Assembly (NCBI RefSeq): GCF_011045035.1 | Contig: NZ_JAALAA010000014.1 | Location: forward strand, 62,001 to 126,000 | From: Nocardioides turkmenicus | Lineage (GTDB): Bacteria; Actinomycetota; Actinomycetes; Propionibacteriales; Nocardioidaceae | Length of the DNA stretch: 64,000 bases | Reading direction: 5' to 3' | Shown here: positions 42,768 through 51,078 of the stretch, piece by piece | Numbering within the stretch: position 1 is the first letter of the stretch | How the letters are laid out: each line of letters begins with the position of its first letter | Notes under the pieces: model-generated | Told to the model about the DNA's origin: nothing | Seen by the model: only the letters and a program-made list of their open reading frames with translations | The model's database searches: none | Program-made: the position numbers and the translations under genes

Positions 42768-43639
42768 GCGAAGCCGGGCACCGACGCCCACGCGTCCGGC
42801 TCCGTCGAACCGTCGCGCTGCAGGGCCGCCTCGATCAGGCCGTAGGGACGATCGGCGGCGAAGAAGACCTCGTTCGGATTCTCCAGGTCGAAGGGGGAGA
42901 GGTCGACGAGGAAGTGGTGCTTGTTGGGGCAGGAGATCTTGAACTCCGCGATCCCCTCGAACGCTTCCATGACCGCCTTGCCCATCTCGTAGATGGTCTG
43001 CTGCAGCGCGAGCGAGTGCACCTCCGCGAACGTCTGGAGCATGATCGTGCGGATCCGGTCGTACGCCGCGTTCCAGTCCTCCGGGTGGGCCTCCCAGCGC
43101 CACCACGCGGTGATCGAGGTCGCCAGGATCCGGTCGGTCGTCTCGGCGAGGGTGGTGTAGCGGTCGCGCGGGAAGCCGTGGAACTCCGACCCGGTCGACT
43201 TGAGTACCACCAGGTCGCTCAGGCCGGACAGGACGAAGGTCCGCTCGTCGAAGCGGTTCACGGCCGCCGTACGCGTCTCCTGCCCGCGCCGGGCGAACGA
43301 GAAGTCGTTCGCCGAGATGCGGTCCCAGGCGTACGACTCCGCCTTCATCACCGACCCGGTGACCCAGGGCTGCGCGGCCCAGTGGGCGGTGAGGTCGAGC
43401 AGGAACCCTTCCGGGGAGGTGATGCCGAGCTCCTTGGCCTTCGCGTAGACGACGTTCTTCTGGGTGTCGGTGGCGTGCACGTGCACGTTGTCGCCCTCGG
43501 TGAAGGCGGCCGCGAAGTCACCGCGGAGCTGGGTGGTCACGTTCAGGTCGTGGATGGTGTGTCGTGCGCCGTCCCGGTCGACCTTGACCAGGCGTACCTC
43601 CGCCTTGCCGTGCTGGTTGGGGCCAAGAGTGATCGACAT
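42764..43639 (-). CDS. pucL: urate oxidase (uricase)
   Basis: The 291-residue protein has the two T-fold domains of cofactor-free uricase. GPNQHGKAEVRLVKVDRDG begins the first, TDTQKNVVYAKAKELG carries the catalytic Thr and Lys region, and VLKSTGSEFHGFPRDRYTTL and CPNKHHFLVDLSPF lie in the second. It oxidises urate to 5-hydroxyisourate. It overlaps the HIU hydrolase gene by 1 base and the regulator by 4 bases. Confidence 0.95.
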   Translation of the reverse strand: MSITLGPNQHGKAEVRLVKVDRDGARHTIHDLNVTTQLRGDFAAAFTEGDNVHVHATDTQKNVVYAKAKELGITSPEGFLLDLTAHWAAQPWVTGSVMKAESYAWDRISANDFSFARRGQETRTAAVNRFDERTFVLSGLSDLVVLKSTGSEFHGFPRDRYTTLAETTDRILATSITAWWRWEAHPEDWNAAYDRIRTIMLQTFAEVHSLALQQTIYEMGKAVMEAFEGIAEFKISCPNKHHFLVDLSPFDLENPNEVFFAADRPYGLIEAALQRDGSTEPDAWASVPGFA

Positions 43640-43953
43640 CAGCTTCCTCGATAGGTCGTGTAGGAGAACGGGCTGAGCAGGAGGGCGACGTGGTGGTGCT
43701 CGCCGGCGGTGACGGTGAACCCGACGCTCACCTCCGGGAAGAAGGTCTCGCGGTCCTGCTCGGCGAACCAGGGGCCGGTCGTGAAGGTGAGCGTGTGCGG
43801 TCCGGGTGGCACCTCGCCCTCGAACCGCACCCGGCCGTCGGAGTCGGTCGTCGCGGTACGTGCGCTGTCGTCGGGAAGGATGAGGATCACCGCGAGCCCG
43901 GCGGCAGGCCGGCCGAGCGCGGCGTCGAGGACGTGCGTGGAGACGGTGGTCAT
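43639..43953 (-). CDS. pucM: 5-hydroxyisourate hydrolase
   Basis: The 104-residue transthyretin-like protein has the N-terminal VSTHVLDAALGRPAAGL and the C-terminal YRGS tetrapeptide that defines HIU hydrolases. It opens hydroxyisourate to OHCU, the second step of urate breakdown. It lies between the uricase gene and the OHCU decarboxylase gene, with overlaps at both ends. Confidence 0.95.
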   Translation of the reverse strand: MTTVSTHVLDAALGRPAAGLAVILILPDDSARTATTDSDGRVRFEGEVPPGPHTLTFTTGPWFAEQDRETFFPEVSVGFTVTAGEHHHVALLLSPFSYTTYRGS

Positions 43954-44447
43954 GTGACCAAGCCTCGCAGCCGCAGCAACGCGATCTCGGCGAGTTGATC
44001 CTTGGTCACCGCGATTTCGGTAGCCGGGTCGTTCTCCAGCCGCTCCTCGAGCAGCGCGAGCATCTCCTCGGCGCTCCGACCCGCGGCCCGCACCAGGTAG
44101 ATCCGTCCGAACTTCTCCTCGTAGGCCGCGTTGCCCACCCTCAGCCGGGCCTGCACCCCGACGTCGGCCGGGTCGACCCCGGCCTGCTCCCGGGCCGAGA
44201 GCGCCGCGCTCGCGCCGTCGCCGGCGTGGCGCTCACCGATCCGGGGATGGTCGGCCAGCGCCCCCTCGACCTCCTCGTCGGTCCAGGCAGCGCCCAGCCG
44301 TTCGGCGGTCGTGAGAAGGTCATCGACGTCTGTGTAGGGACGACCCGCGGCCAGACCGGTCGCCCAGGAAGGGATGGCGACACACGGCGCGACGAAGGCT
44401 TCCGCCTCGGCGGCCGGCAGGGCGTTGAAATCGGCGAGCGTCGTCAC
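43950..44447 (-). CDS. OHCU decarboxylase
   Basis: The 165-residue all-helical protein has DHPRIGER, carrying the catalytic His, and the FGRIYLVRAAGRSAEEMLALLEERL C-terminal helix. It decarboxylates 2-oxo-4-hydroxy-4-carboxy-5-ureidoimidazoline to S-allantoin. It is the first gene of the uric-acid operon. No xanthine dehydrogenase or allantoinase gene lies within the window. Confidence 0.93.
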   Translation of the reverse strand: MTTLADFNALPAAEAEAFVAPCVAIPSWATGLAAGRPYTDVDDLLTTAERLGAAWTDEEVEGALADHPRIGERHAGDGASAALSAREQAGVDPADVGVQARLRVGNAAYEEKFGRIYLVRAAGRSAEEMLALLEERLENDPATEIAVTKDQLAEIALLRLRGLVT

Positions 44448-44517
44448 CCCGACAGCCTATGAAACGAGCGTTTCGGTGGCCGAAACACAGGTTGCCGTTG
44501 TGTAACGGCCCGGACGA

Positions 44518-46032
44518 CTACTCGGCCAGCCGCTGAGCCAGGGCGAGCAGGTCGCGGTCACGGCCGGGCGCGGCGACCAGGCAGAGACCGGCGGGGAGGT
44601 TGGTGGGAGTGCGCACCGGTATCGAGACGGCCGGGAGTCCGGCGATACCGGCGATGCAGGTGAGCCGCAGGGTGTCGTCGCGGACGCCGACGGCATCGGC
44701 CGCGGTCGGCGCCACGGTCGAGGCGCTGGGATAGGCGAGGACCCGGTCGCCGACGACCTCGAGGATCTCCGCGCGGGCCTGGGAGAGCACGGCGCGAGCC
44801 TCGTCGGCCTGCGCCCGGGTCACGGTCCGAGCCATCTCGAACCGCCCGCGCACGGCCTCGCCGAGCGTGTCCAGGCGGGTCTCGAGCCAGGCTCCGTGGG
44901 CCTGCCACGCCTGGTAGGCCTGGCCGGTGATGAAGGCCTGACGCCACTCGTCCAGTCTGGCCGGATCCCACTCCAACGGCTTGGCCTCGGGCAGGGCCTC
45001 GCTCACCGCGGTGGCGACGTCCTCCGCGGCGAGGCCGACCAGCGACGGCACCAGGTGGATCTCCTCGACGGGAACCGGCGCGGGCGACTCCGGCAGCAGT
45101 ACGTCACCCACCGCCTGCAGCAGGAAGGCCGAGCGCGTCATCCAGCCGACGGTGTCGAAGGCCTTGGCGAGCGGGAGCAGACCCTCCCGGGAGACGGCCC
45201 CGTGGGACGTACGGATGCCGTAGAGGCCCTGGTAGGCGGCGGGGACCCGGATCGAGCCGCCGGTGTCGGTGCCGAGCCCGATCGAGGCCTGGCCGAGCGC
45301 GACCGCGGTCGCCGGCCCCGACGAGGAGCCGCCGGGGATGCGGCCGGGCGCCTTCGGGTTGGGCGGCGCGCCGTAGTGGGCGTTGAGCCCGGACAGCGAG
45401 TAGGCGAACTCCTCGGTGCGGGCGATCCCACGGACCGACGCCCCCGCGTCCAGCAGCGAGGCCACCGCGGCGGCGTGGGACGAGGCCACCGGTGCCTGCT
45501 CGAGCCACGACGGGCTTCCGGCGCCGACCGCGAAGCCGGCCACCGCGAAGAGGTCCTTGACCGCCACGGTCTCGCCCGAGAGCGCGCCGTCGGCGGTGTG
45601 GGAGGAGACCAGCGGGTCGCCGACGACCCGCCAGATCCGGCTGTCGAAGGCAGGGGCGGGCACCGAGACGTGGGCCGCGGTGACCTGCCAGCCGCCGTAC
45701 TCGATCCGCACCGGGTCTCGTGCCCACAGCTGCGTCTGCAGCCCGCGGCCACCGCGGTCGAGCTCGGTGACGGCCACGATCAGCGCATGGTCCTCGTCGA
45801 TCACCTGCACGTGGGTCTGCACGATGCGCCGCTTCGGCGCGCCGCCGCGCGTCCCGTGGGAGGCCGCGATCTGCTCGTGGCCGATGAGGAGTCCGGCGGC
45901 ATCGCCGTGCAGCGTGGTCGGGGAGTCGGCGACGAGCGCGTCGAGAGCGGCGACGTCGTCGGACATCAGGGCGCTCTCGTACGCCCGGAAGGCCTGCAGC
46001 AGCCCGTGAGGGACAGGCTTGAGCTCAGTCAT
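44518..46032 (-). CDS. AtzH-like domain fused to an amidase-signature enzyme
   Basis: The product is about 504 residues. Residues 1-130 are an AtzH/DUF3225 NTF2-fold domain (LLQAFRAYESALMSDDVAALDAL; DSPTTLHGDAAGLLIGHEQIAASHGTRGG in outline). The rest is an amidase-signature domain, with catalytic Lys in ETVAVKDLFAV, GGSSSGPATAVAL and GTDTGGSIRVPAA, the Ser-cis-Ser-Lys set. AtzE/AtzH relatives hydrolyse carboxybiuret-type ureas. Here it probably cleaves a ureido compound from allantoin breakdown, by context. It starts at ATG 46032. Confidence 0.9.
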   Translation of the reverse strand: MTELKPVPHGLLQAFRAYESALMSDDVAALDALVADSPTTLHGDAAGLLIGHEQIAASHGTRGGAPKRRIVQTHVQVIDEDHALIVAVTELDRGGRGLQTQLWARDPVRIEYGGWQVTAAHVSVPAPAFDSRIWRVVGDPLVSSHTADGALSGETVAVKDLFAVAGFAVGAGSPSWLEQAPVASSHAAAVASLLDAGASVRGIARTEEFAYSLSGLNAHYGAPPNPKAPGRIPGGSSSGPATAVALGQASIGLGTDTGGSIRVPAAYQGLYGIRTSHGAVSREGLLPLAKAFDTVGWMTRSAFLLQAVGDVLLPESPAPVPVEEIHLVPSLVGLAAEDVATAVSEALPEAKPLEWDPARLDEWRQAFITGQAYQAWQAHGAWLETRLDTLGEAVRGRFEMARTVTRAQADEARAVLSQARAEILEVVGDRVLAYPSASTVAPTAADAVGVRDDTLRLTCIAGIAGLPAVSIPVRTPTNLPAGLCLVAAPGRDRDLLALAQRLAE

Positions 46033-46058
46033 AGGTGAAGTCTGCCCTGTCGAGCCGC

Positions 46059-46439
46059 TCAGAGCACCAGTGTGAACCCCAGGAGCACGCCGATGATCAG
46101 GAGTGCCCCGGCGAGGATGAACCCCGCGGAGAAGGCGGGCAGCGGCCGCCGTTCCCGCATCGCCCGCTCGACCCGTGCCCAACGGATCATCGCGAAGACC
46201 GTGCACAGGATGGCGGTGAGCACCAGGACGGCGATCACCCCGACGCGTACGCCCTCGGTGGTGGGCACCTGGAACGAGTGCAGCGCGACCGCGCCGGCGA
46301 GCAGCCCGAGCACGGTGCGCGCCCAGGCCAGGAAGGTGCGCTCGTTGGCCAGCGTGAACCGCGGGTCCGGCTCGGAGCCGTGGGCGTAGACCCAGTGCGG
46401 GTGCCGCGGGTCTCTCTCGTTCGACGGCGTGTCGGTCAT
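46059..46439 (-). CDS. DUF202 family membrane protein
   Basis: The 126-residue protein has DPRFTLANERTFLAWARTVLGLLAGAVAL, the DUF202 hallmark, and three membrane segments. The function is unknown; YidH of E. coli is a relative. It begins at ATG 46439. It sits 26 bases upstream of the amidase gene on the same strand and may be co-transcribed. Confidence 0.83.
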   Translation of the reverse strand: MTDTPSNERDPRHPHWVYAHGSEPDPRFTLANERTFLAWARTVLGLLAGAVALHSFQVPTTEGVRVGVIAVLVLTAILCTVFAMIRWARVERAMRERRPLPAFSAGFILAGALLIIGVLLGFTLVL

Positions 46440-46484
46440 GCCCCCATCGTCCATCACATCGGGTACCGATCTAGATTATTACCC

Positions 46485-47312
46485 ATGAGTAATACGGAAC
46501 CGGCCGAGTTCGATCGCGACATCGCGGTCCGGAGGACCGACGACAGGACGTACGCAGCCGAGCTCGCTCCCGGTTGGGTGGTCGGCGGCGGGGTCAACGG
46601 CGGCTATCTGCTCGCCGTCATCGCCAACGCGCTGCGGGCCCACCTGCCGAGCCACCCGGACCCGATCGTGCTGAGCGCGTTCTACGCCAGCGCGAGCGTG
46701 CCGGGACCGGCCGAGGTCCGGATCGAGACCAAGCGCGACAAGGGCTCGCTGGCCATCGCGACCGCCGAGCTGTGGCAGGGCGAGGACCTGCGGATCACCA
46801 CCACGGCGACGTACGCGGACCTCGACGGCCTGCACGCCAAGAGCAGCGGCTTCGAGCGGGTCACCGCGACCGAGCCGGAGCTGCCGCCGCTCGAGGAGTG
46901 CCTGTCCTCGACCACGGCGCCGGAGGAGGTGAAGGAGTTCGTGCCGATGCTGGACCGCTACGAGCTCTGCGTGCCGAAGGACCAGTTCGTCTGGGGTGGC
47001 GCGGCGCCGACCGGCGAGGCCGTCTTCACGGGCTGGTTCCGGCACCGCGACCGCGAGCCCGACCCGCTATCGCTGCTGCAGGTGCTCGACGCGCTGCCGC
47101 CGGTCACCTTCGGGCTCGAGCTGCCGGGCTGGGCGCCGACCCTGGAGCTCACCTGCCACATCCGCCACAAGCCGGCTCCGGGCTGGCTCAAGGTCACCCA
47201 CGCCTCGCGCAACCTCTCCGGCGGCATGTTCGAGGAGGACTGCGAGATCTGGGACTCCGCGGGCAGGCTGGTCGCGCAGGCGCGGCAGCTGGCCCGGCTG
47301 CCGCGCGCCTGA
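46485..47312 (+). CDS. thioesterase family protein (TesB-like double hotdog)
   Basis: The 275-residue protein shows an N-terminal hotdog (WVVGGGVNGGYLLAVIANAL) and a C-terminal hotdog (HIRHKPAPGWLKVTHASRNLSGG and the ending SAGRLVAQARQLARLPR). This fits the acyl-CoA thioesterase family PF13622. The ATG at 46485 lies seven bases after a TAGATT box (46472-46477), so it is probably leaderless. It is divergent from the DUF202 gene. Confidence 0.87.
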   Translation: MSNTEPAEFDRDIAVRRTDDRTYAAELAPGWVVGGGVNGGYLLAVIANALRAHLPSHPDPIVLSAFYASASVPGPAEVRIETKRDKGSLAIATAELWQGEDLRITTTATYADLDGLHAKSSGFERVTATEPELPPLEECLSSTTAPEEVKEFVPMLDRYELCVPKDQFVWGGAAPTGEAVFTGWFRHRDREPDPLSLLQVLDALPPVTFGLELPGWAPTLELTCHIRHKPAPGWLKVTHASRNLSGGMFEEDCEIWDSAGRLVAQARQLARLPRA

Positions 47313-47316
47313 GGCG

Positions 47317-48933
47317 TCACATCGGGGCGCAGCGGTCCTTCCCGCCGTACGCGTCCCAGTGCCACGCCTCGGCGGAGTACTGCTTCAGCCCGACGCTCAG
47401 CGCGGTCTTGTTGAGGAACCTCCACACCGCGCTCGACGGCTCCGAGGCGCGCGTGGCGCAGGTCTTGCCGCCGGTCACGCTGGGCTCCTCGAAGTCGATG
47501 GCGATACCGAGCTGGTGGGACGAGTGGCCGGGCTGGGCGGTCAGCGTGTAGTCGCCCGACGGGCAGCCGCCGGTGACGTCCTCCTGGCACAGCGCCTTCT
47601 GCTTCTTCATCGTCCGGAACGAGCTGCTCGCGACCAGCTCGACGCCCTGCTTCTCGGCCTTCTTGACCAGCGCCGCCGCGGCACCGGAGATGCGCGCGTT
47701 GACCACGGTCAGGCCCTCGGAGCCGTCGATGTAGTAGGGGTCGCCCTTGGTGCTCTCGGTTCCGGTGTTGGGCAACCCCTCGACCGCGCACAGGCGCACC
47801 GGGATCAGCTTGCCGGCGTCGTAGCCCTCGCCCTCGCCGAGGTCCCTCGTCCCGGGGGCGCAGACGAGCCCGGTGGAGTCGGCGCGTACGTCGCCGACCG
47901 GCCTCGTCGGGGCAGCGACCTGGAGCAGCTTGCCACTGGTGGCGCCCGCGGCACGCTGCTCGTGGGACTTCACGGCCAGCTCGGCGAGGTGGCCGGTGAC
48001 GCCGCCGGTCTTGGTGTCGGCTGTGTCGGCGTTGTCGGTCTCAGCGGCGTCCGGCGCCGTCTTCGGGACGTCGTCGGGGCAGGCCGTGATGCTCTCGCTG
48101 AGCGGCTTCTGGGTGCCGGCCGCGAGAGTGATGTTCGCGCACACGACGGTGGTGTGGTCGCGCTTGGCGTAGGTGTCCTGCCAGGTCCGGTAGCCGGCGA
48201 CGGAGAAGCTGTTGCCCGCCTCATCCGCCTGCAGCGTACGCAGCCGCAGGCCGTCGCCGTAGTCGCCCGGCTGCTCGAGCCAGGTGCCGATGTCCGCGGC
48301 CGTGACCTCCCAGCCGACGCTGCGCAGCGACGCGACCGCGACCGACAGGTCGCTGCCGACACCGTTGAGGTCGTCGGTCGTGGTCTGCTCCCACTTCTGG
48401 GTCTGCTCGTAGAAGTCGTACGCCCCGTAGCCTCCGACGCCGACCAGCGCGAGCACCAGCAGCCCCACGACGACCTTCGGCCAGCGCCGCTTCTTCGGCG
48501 GTTCCTCGCCGAACCGGCCAGGCCCGAAACCGTGCGGGTACGCCGGTGGCTGCTGCCCTGCGTACGGCTGTTCCGGGTAGGGCTGCTCGGTGTAGGGCTG
48601 CTCCGCATGGTGCGGGTCCGGATAGCGCTGGTCCGGATAGCGCTGATCCGAGTAGGGCCGCTGCTGCTCGGACGGATACGGCCGCCGCGCGGGATAGCGC
48701 GGCTCGCCCGGGTAGGGCTGTTCGGGACGAGGCTGCTGCCCCGGATGCGCCCGCTGGCCGGGAAACGGCTGCTGGTGCTGCCCGGGCTGCGGCGGCTGCT
48801 GCCGGCCCGGCTGTGGCTGGGGACGCTGCGGCTGGGGGCGTTGGGGCTGCCGCGGACCGGGATAGGGCTGCTGACCCCGGTAGGGCGGGCGAGCGTCCCC
48901 GGGCTGCCGCGGCGGCCACTGCTGATCGCTCAT
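47317..48933 (-). CDS. VanY-type D-Ala-D-Ala carboxypeptidase with Pro/Gln-rich N-terminus
   Basis: The 538-residue protein has a cytoplasmic Pro/Gln/Tyr-rich stretch (about residues 1-145), one membrane helix (about 153-174) and an extracellular part ending in a VanY zinc peptidase: GHSSHQLGIAIDFEEPS and AEAWHWDAYGG carry the His/Asp ligands. It trims peptidoglycan stem peptides. The repeated PYPXQ units in the N-terminus are low-complexity. The start at ATG 48933 is chosen because upstream sequence does not fit. Confidence 0.87.
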   Translation of the reverse strand: MSDQQWPPRQPGDARPPYRGQQPYPGPRQPQRPQPQRPQPQPGRQQPPQPGQHQQPFPGQRAHPGQQPRPEQPYPGEPRYPARRPYPSEQQRPYSDQRYPDQRYPDPHHAEQPYTEQPYPEQPYAGQQPPAYPHGFGPGRFGEEPPKKRRWPKVVVGLLVLALVGVGGYGAYDFYEQTQKWEQTTTDDLNGVGSDLSVAVASLRSVGWEVTAADIGTWLEQPGDYGDGLRLRTLQADEAGNSFSVAGYRTWQDTYAKRDHTTVVCANITLAAGTQKPLSESITACPDDVPKTAPDAAETDNADTADTKTGGVTGHLAELAVKSHEQRAAGATSGKLLQVAAPTRPVGDVRADSTGLVCAPGTRDLGEGEGYDAGKLIPVRLCAVEGLPNTGTESTKGDPYYIDGSEGLTVVNARISGAAAALVKKAEKQGVELVASSSFRTMKKQKALCQEDVTGGCPSGDYTLTAQPGHSSHQLGIAIDFEEPSVTGGKTCATRASEPSSAVWRFLNKTALSVGLKQYSAEAWHWDAYGGKDRCAPM

Positions 48934-49045
48934 GACGGGGCCCCGGACGGGGGCAGGCAGGCGATGAGCAGACGAGGGCGGGGCACGGCGTTGCAGCGTA
49001 CCCAAGAGACCCCACTTTCCGGGCCTCTAGGGAACAATCTCACAC

Positions 49046-49753
49046 GTGAACAGCCCCAAGACCGTAGTGGCCGCGGCGATCCTCAGCGCCGACGGCAAGC
49101 AGGTGCTGGCCGCGAGGCGTACGTCCCCGCCCGAGGCCGCCGGACGCTGGGAGCTCCCCGGCGGCAAGGTCGAGGAGGGCGAGACTCCGGAAGCCGCCCT
49201 CGTCCGGGAGGTCGGCGAGGAGCTCGGCTGCCTGATCGAGGTGCTCGACTGGATGCAGGGCGAGGCGCCCATCGGCGAGAGCCACCGGCTGGTCGCCGCC
49301 ACCGCCCGGGTGGTCGCGGGGGAGCCGCGGCCGCGTGAGCACGACCAGGTCCTCTGGCTGGCCGCCGAGGACCTCGACTCGGTCGACTGGCTGGAGCCCG
49401 ACCGTCCGTTCCTCGATGCGCTCCGCCACGTGCTCGGCATGCCCGAGGGATCGACCCTGCGCGGCATCTTCTTCGACGAGGAGCACGCCCGGACGGCCGC
49501 GGAGACCCTCGAGCGGGAGGGCTGGACGGCCAGGGTCAGCAGGGAGCGCTACCAGGGCGAGGACGACGACGAGGACCACCCGTGGTCGGTGGAGACCGAC
49601 GCTCCGGAGATGGTCCTGGAGCTGCTGGTCGACGAGTACGACGGCTGGCTCGACATCCCCGAGGAGGCGCCGGACGACTCGATCGCCCCCGAACCCGTCG
49701 AGCTCCCCGACAATCCGAAGCGGATCAAGCGGCCGGATTTGGGGAACTCCTAG
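49046..49753 (+). CDS. MutT-type Nudix hydrolase with C-terminal extension
   Basis: The 235-residue protein has a Nudix box GGKVEEGETPEAALVREVGEELG, close to MutT, which cleans up oxidised nucleotides. VVAAAILSADGKQVLAARRTSPPEAAGRWELPGGK is the MutT start in outline. About residues 135-235 form an acidic extension (YQGEDDDEDHPW) not found in short MutT proteins. It starts at GTG 49046. A following mshB gene is on the same strand. Confidence 0.88.
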   Translation: MNSPKTVVAAAILSADGKQVLAARRTSPPEAAGRWELPGGKVEEGETPEAALVREVGEELGCLIEVLDWMQGEAPIGESHRLVAATARVVAGEPRPREHDQVLWLAAEDLDSVDWLEPDRPFLDALRHVLGMPEGSTLRGIFFDEEHARTAAETLEREGWTARVSRERYQGEDDDEDHPWSVETDAPEMVLELLVDEYDGWLDIPEEAPDDSIAPEPVELPDNPKRIKRPDLGNS

Positions 49754-49763
49754 GATCTCTTTC

Positions 49764-50675
49764 GTGACCTCACAGAAGAGCCTGCTGCTCGTCCACGCCC
49801 ACCCCGACGACGAGACGATCGCGACGGGGGCGACGATGGCGAAATACCTCGCCGAGGGTGCCCGCGTCACCCTGGTGACCTGCACGGCGGGGGAGATGGG
49901 CGAGATCCTGGTGCCCGAGCTGGCCCACCTCGCCGCCGACCGCGACGACGCCCTCGGTGAGCACCGGCGTGGCGAGATCGAGAACGCGATGGCGGCGCTG
50001 ACGTCACCCGACGGAAACGAGGTCGACCACCGCTGGCTGGGCGGCTTCGGCAGCTATCGCGACTCCGGGATGACCTGGAGCGAGGACCGCACCCACGCCC
50101 TGCCCGACCCCGACGCCCGCGAGAACGCCTTCTGGTACGCCGACCTCAACGAGGCCGCCGACCATCTCGTCACCATCATCCGCGAGGTGCGCCCGCAGGT
50201 GCTGGTCACCTACGACGAGTTCGGCAACTACGGTCACCCCGACCACATCCAGGCCCACCGGGTCGCGACGTACGCCGCCCATCTCGCGGCCGTCCCGACC
50301 TACAAGAAGGAGCTCGGCGAGGCCCACGAGATCGACCGGATCTACTGGACCGCCATCGCCGAGAGCTGGCTCCGCGAGGGGCTGCGGGCGGCGCGCGCGG
50401 CCGGCGACGAGGCGGCGCTCGGCGGCATGGACCCCGAGGGTCCGCTGCCGATGGCCACCCCTGACGTCGACATCGCCGCCGCGATCGACGGCACCGCCTA
50501 CGCCGACCAGAAGGTCGCCGCGATGCGCGCCTACCCCACCCAGATGGACATGGAGCAGGGGATGTTCGCGATGACCAACAGCCTCGGCACGACCGCGTGG
50601 TCCCACGAGCACTTCCGCATCGCCAAGGGGCGCGTCGAAGGGGACAGCCTGACCGACCTCTTCGCGGGGTTGTGA
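49764..50675 (+). CDS. mshB: mycothiol biosynthesis deacetylase MshB
   Basis: The 303-residue protein has the LmbE/GlcNAc deacetylase zinc motifs: LLVHAHPDDETIATGA (His13, Asp16) and NYGHPDHIQAHRV. MshB removes acetate from GlcNAc-inositol in mycothiol synthesis. It starts at GTG 49764, seven bases after a TAGGAT box, which supports a leaderless transcript. It is followed by an overlapping membrane-protein gene. It helps place the organism among the mycothiol makers. Confidence 0.92.
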   Translation: MTSQKSLLLVHAHPDDETIATGATMAKYLAEGARVTLVTCTAGEMGEILVPELAHLAADRDDALGEHRRGEIENAMAALTSPDGNEVDHRWLGGFGSYRDSGMTWSEDRTHALPDPDARENAFWYADLNEAADHLVTIIREVRPQVLVTYDEFGNYGHPDHIQAHRVATYAAHLAAVPTYKKELGEAHEIDRIYWTAIAESWLREGLRAARAAGDEAALGGMDPEGPLPMATPDVDIAAAIDGTAYADQKVAAMRAYPTQMDMEQGMFAMTNSLGTTAWSHEHFRIAKGRVEGDSLTDLFAGL

Positions 50676-51016
50676 GACTTCTCGGCGGCATCCTCGCCGG
50701 CGTCGTCCTCGGTCTGGTCGTCGGGGTCGCGGCGGTCGCCGTCCACCCGTGGTGGTGGGGACTGCTGCTCGCCGTGGCCGCGTCGTCGGCGGCGTTGCTG
50801 GCGTCTCCGCGCGGCGCCTGGCGGATCTCGTACGCAGCGACCTGGGCGATCGTCATCGCGCTGGCCGCCACACCGAGACCGACCGGCGGCTATGCCGTCG
50901 CGGGCGATGTCGCCGGATACCTGATGATCTTCTGGGCCGTGCTGATGGTCGTGGTGGCGACGGCGACCGTGTCGAGGGCCACCTCGACGGCGGATCGGGG
51001 CCTCACCGGCGAGTGA
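50672..51016 (+). CDS. small membrane protein after mshB
   Basis: The 114-residue protein has four hydrophobic helices (GILAGVVLGLVVGVAAVAV; WGLLLAVAASSAALLA; ISYAATWAIVIALAA; GYLMIFWAVLMVVVATATV). Its GTG start at 50672 overlaps the mshB stop. The family often follows mshB in actinobacteria, but the function is unknown. Confidence 0.78.
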   Translation: MRLLGGILAGVVLGLVVGVAAVAVHPWWWGLLLAVAASSAALLASPRGAWRISYAATWAIVIALAATPRPTGGYAVAGDVAGYLMIFWAVLMVVVATATVSRATSTADRGLTGE

Positions 51017-51078
51017 CGAACGTCCCAAGATGGGCTACGGGTTCGGCCTAGGGGGGTATAGGTCCTAGGCTCTGCGGC

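Noticed and set aside
46996..49338. Plus-strand open frame over vanY
   Set aside because: It is antisense to the VanY gene and its Pro-rich tail, and has no family resemblance.
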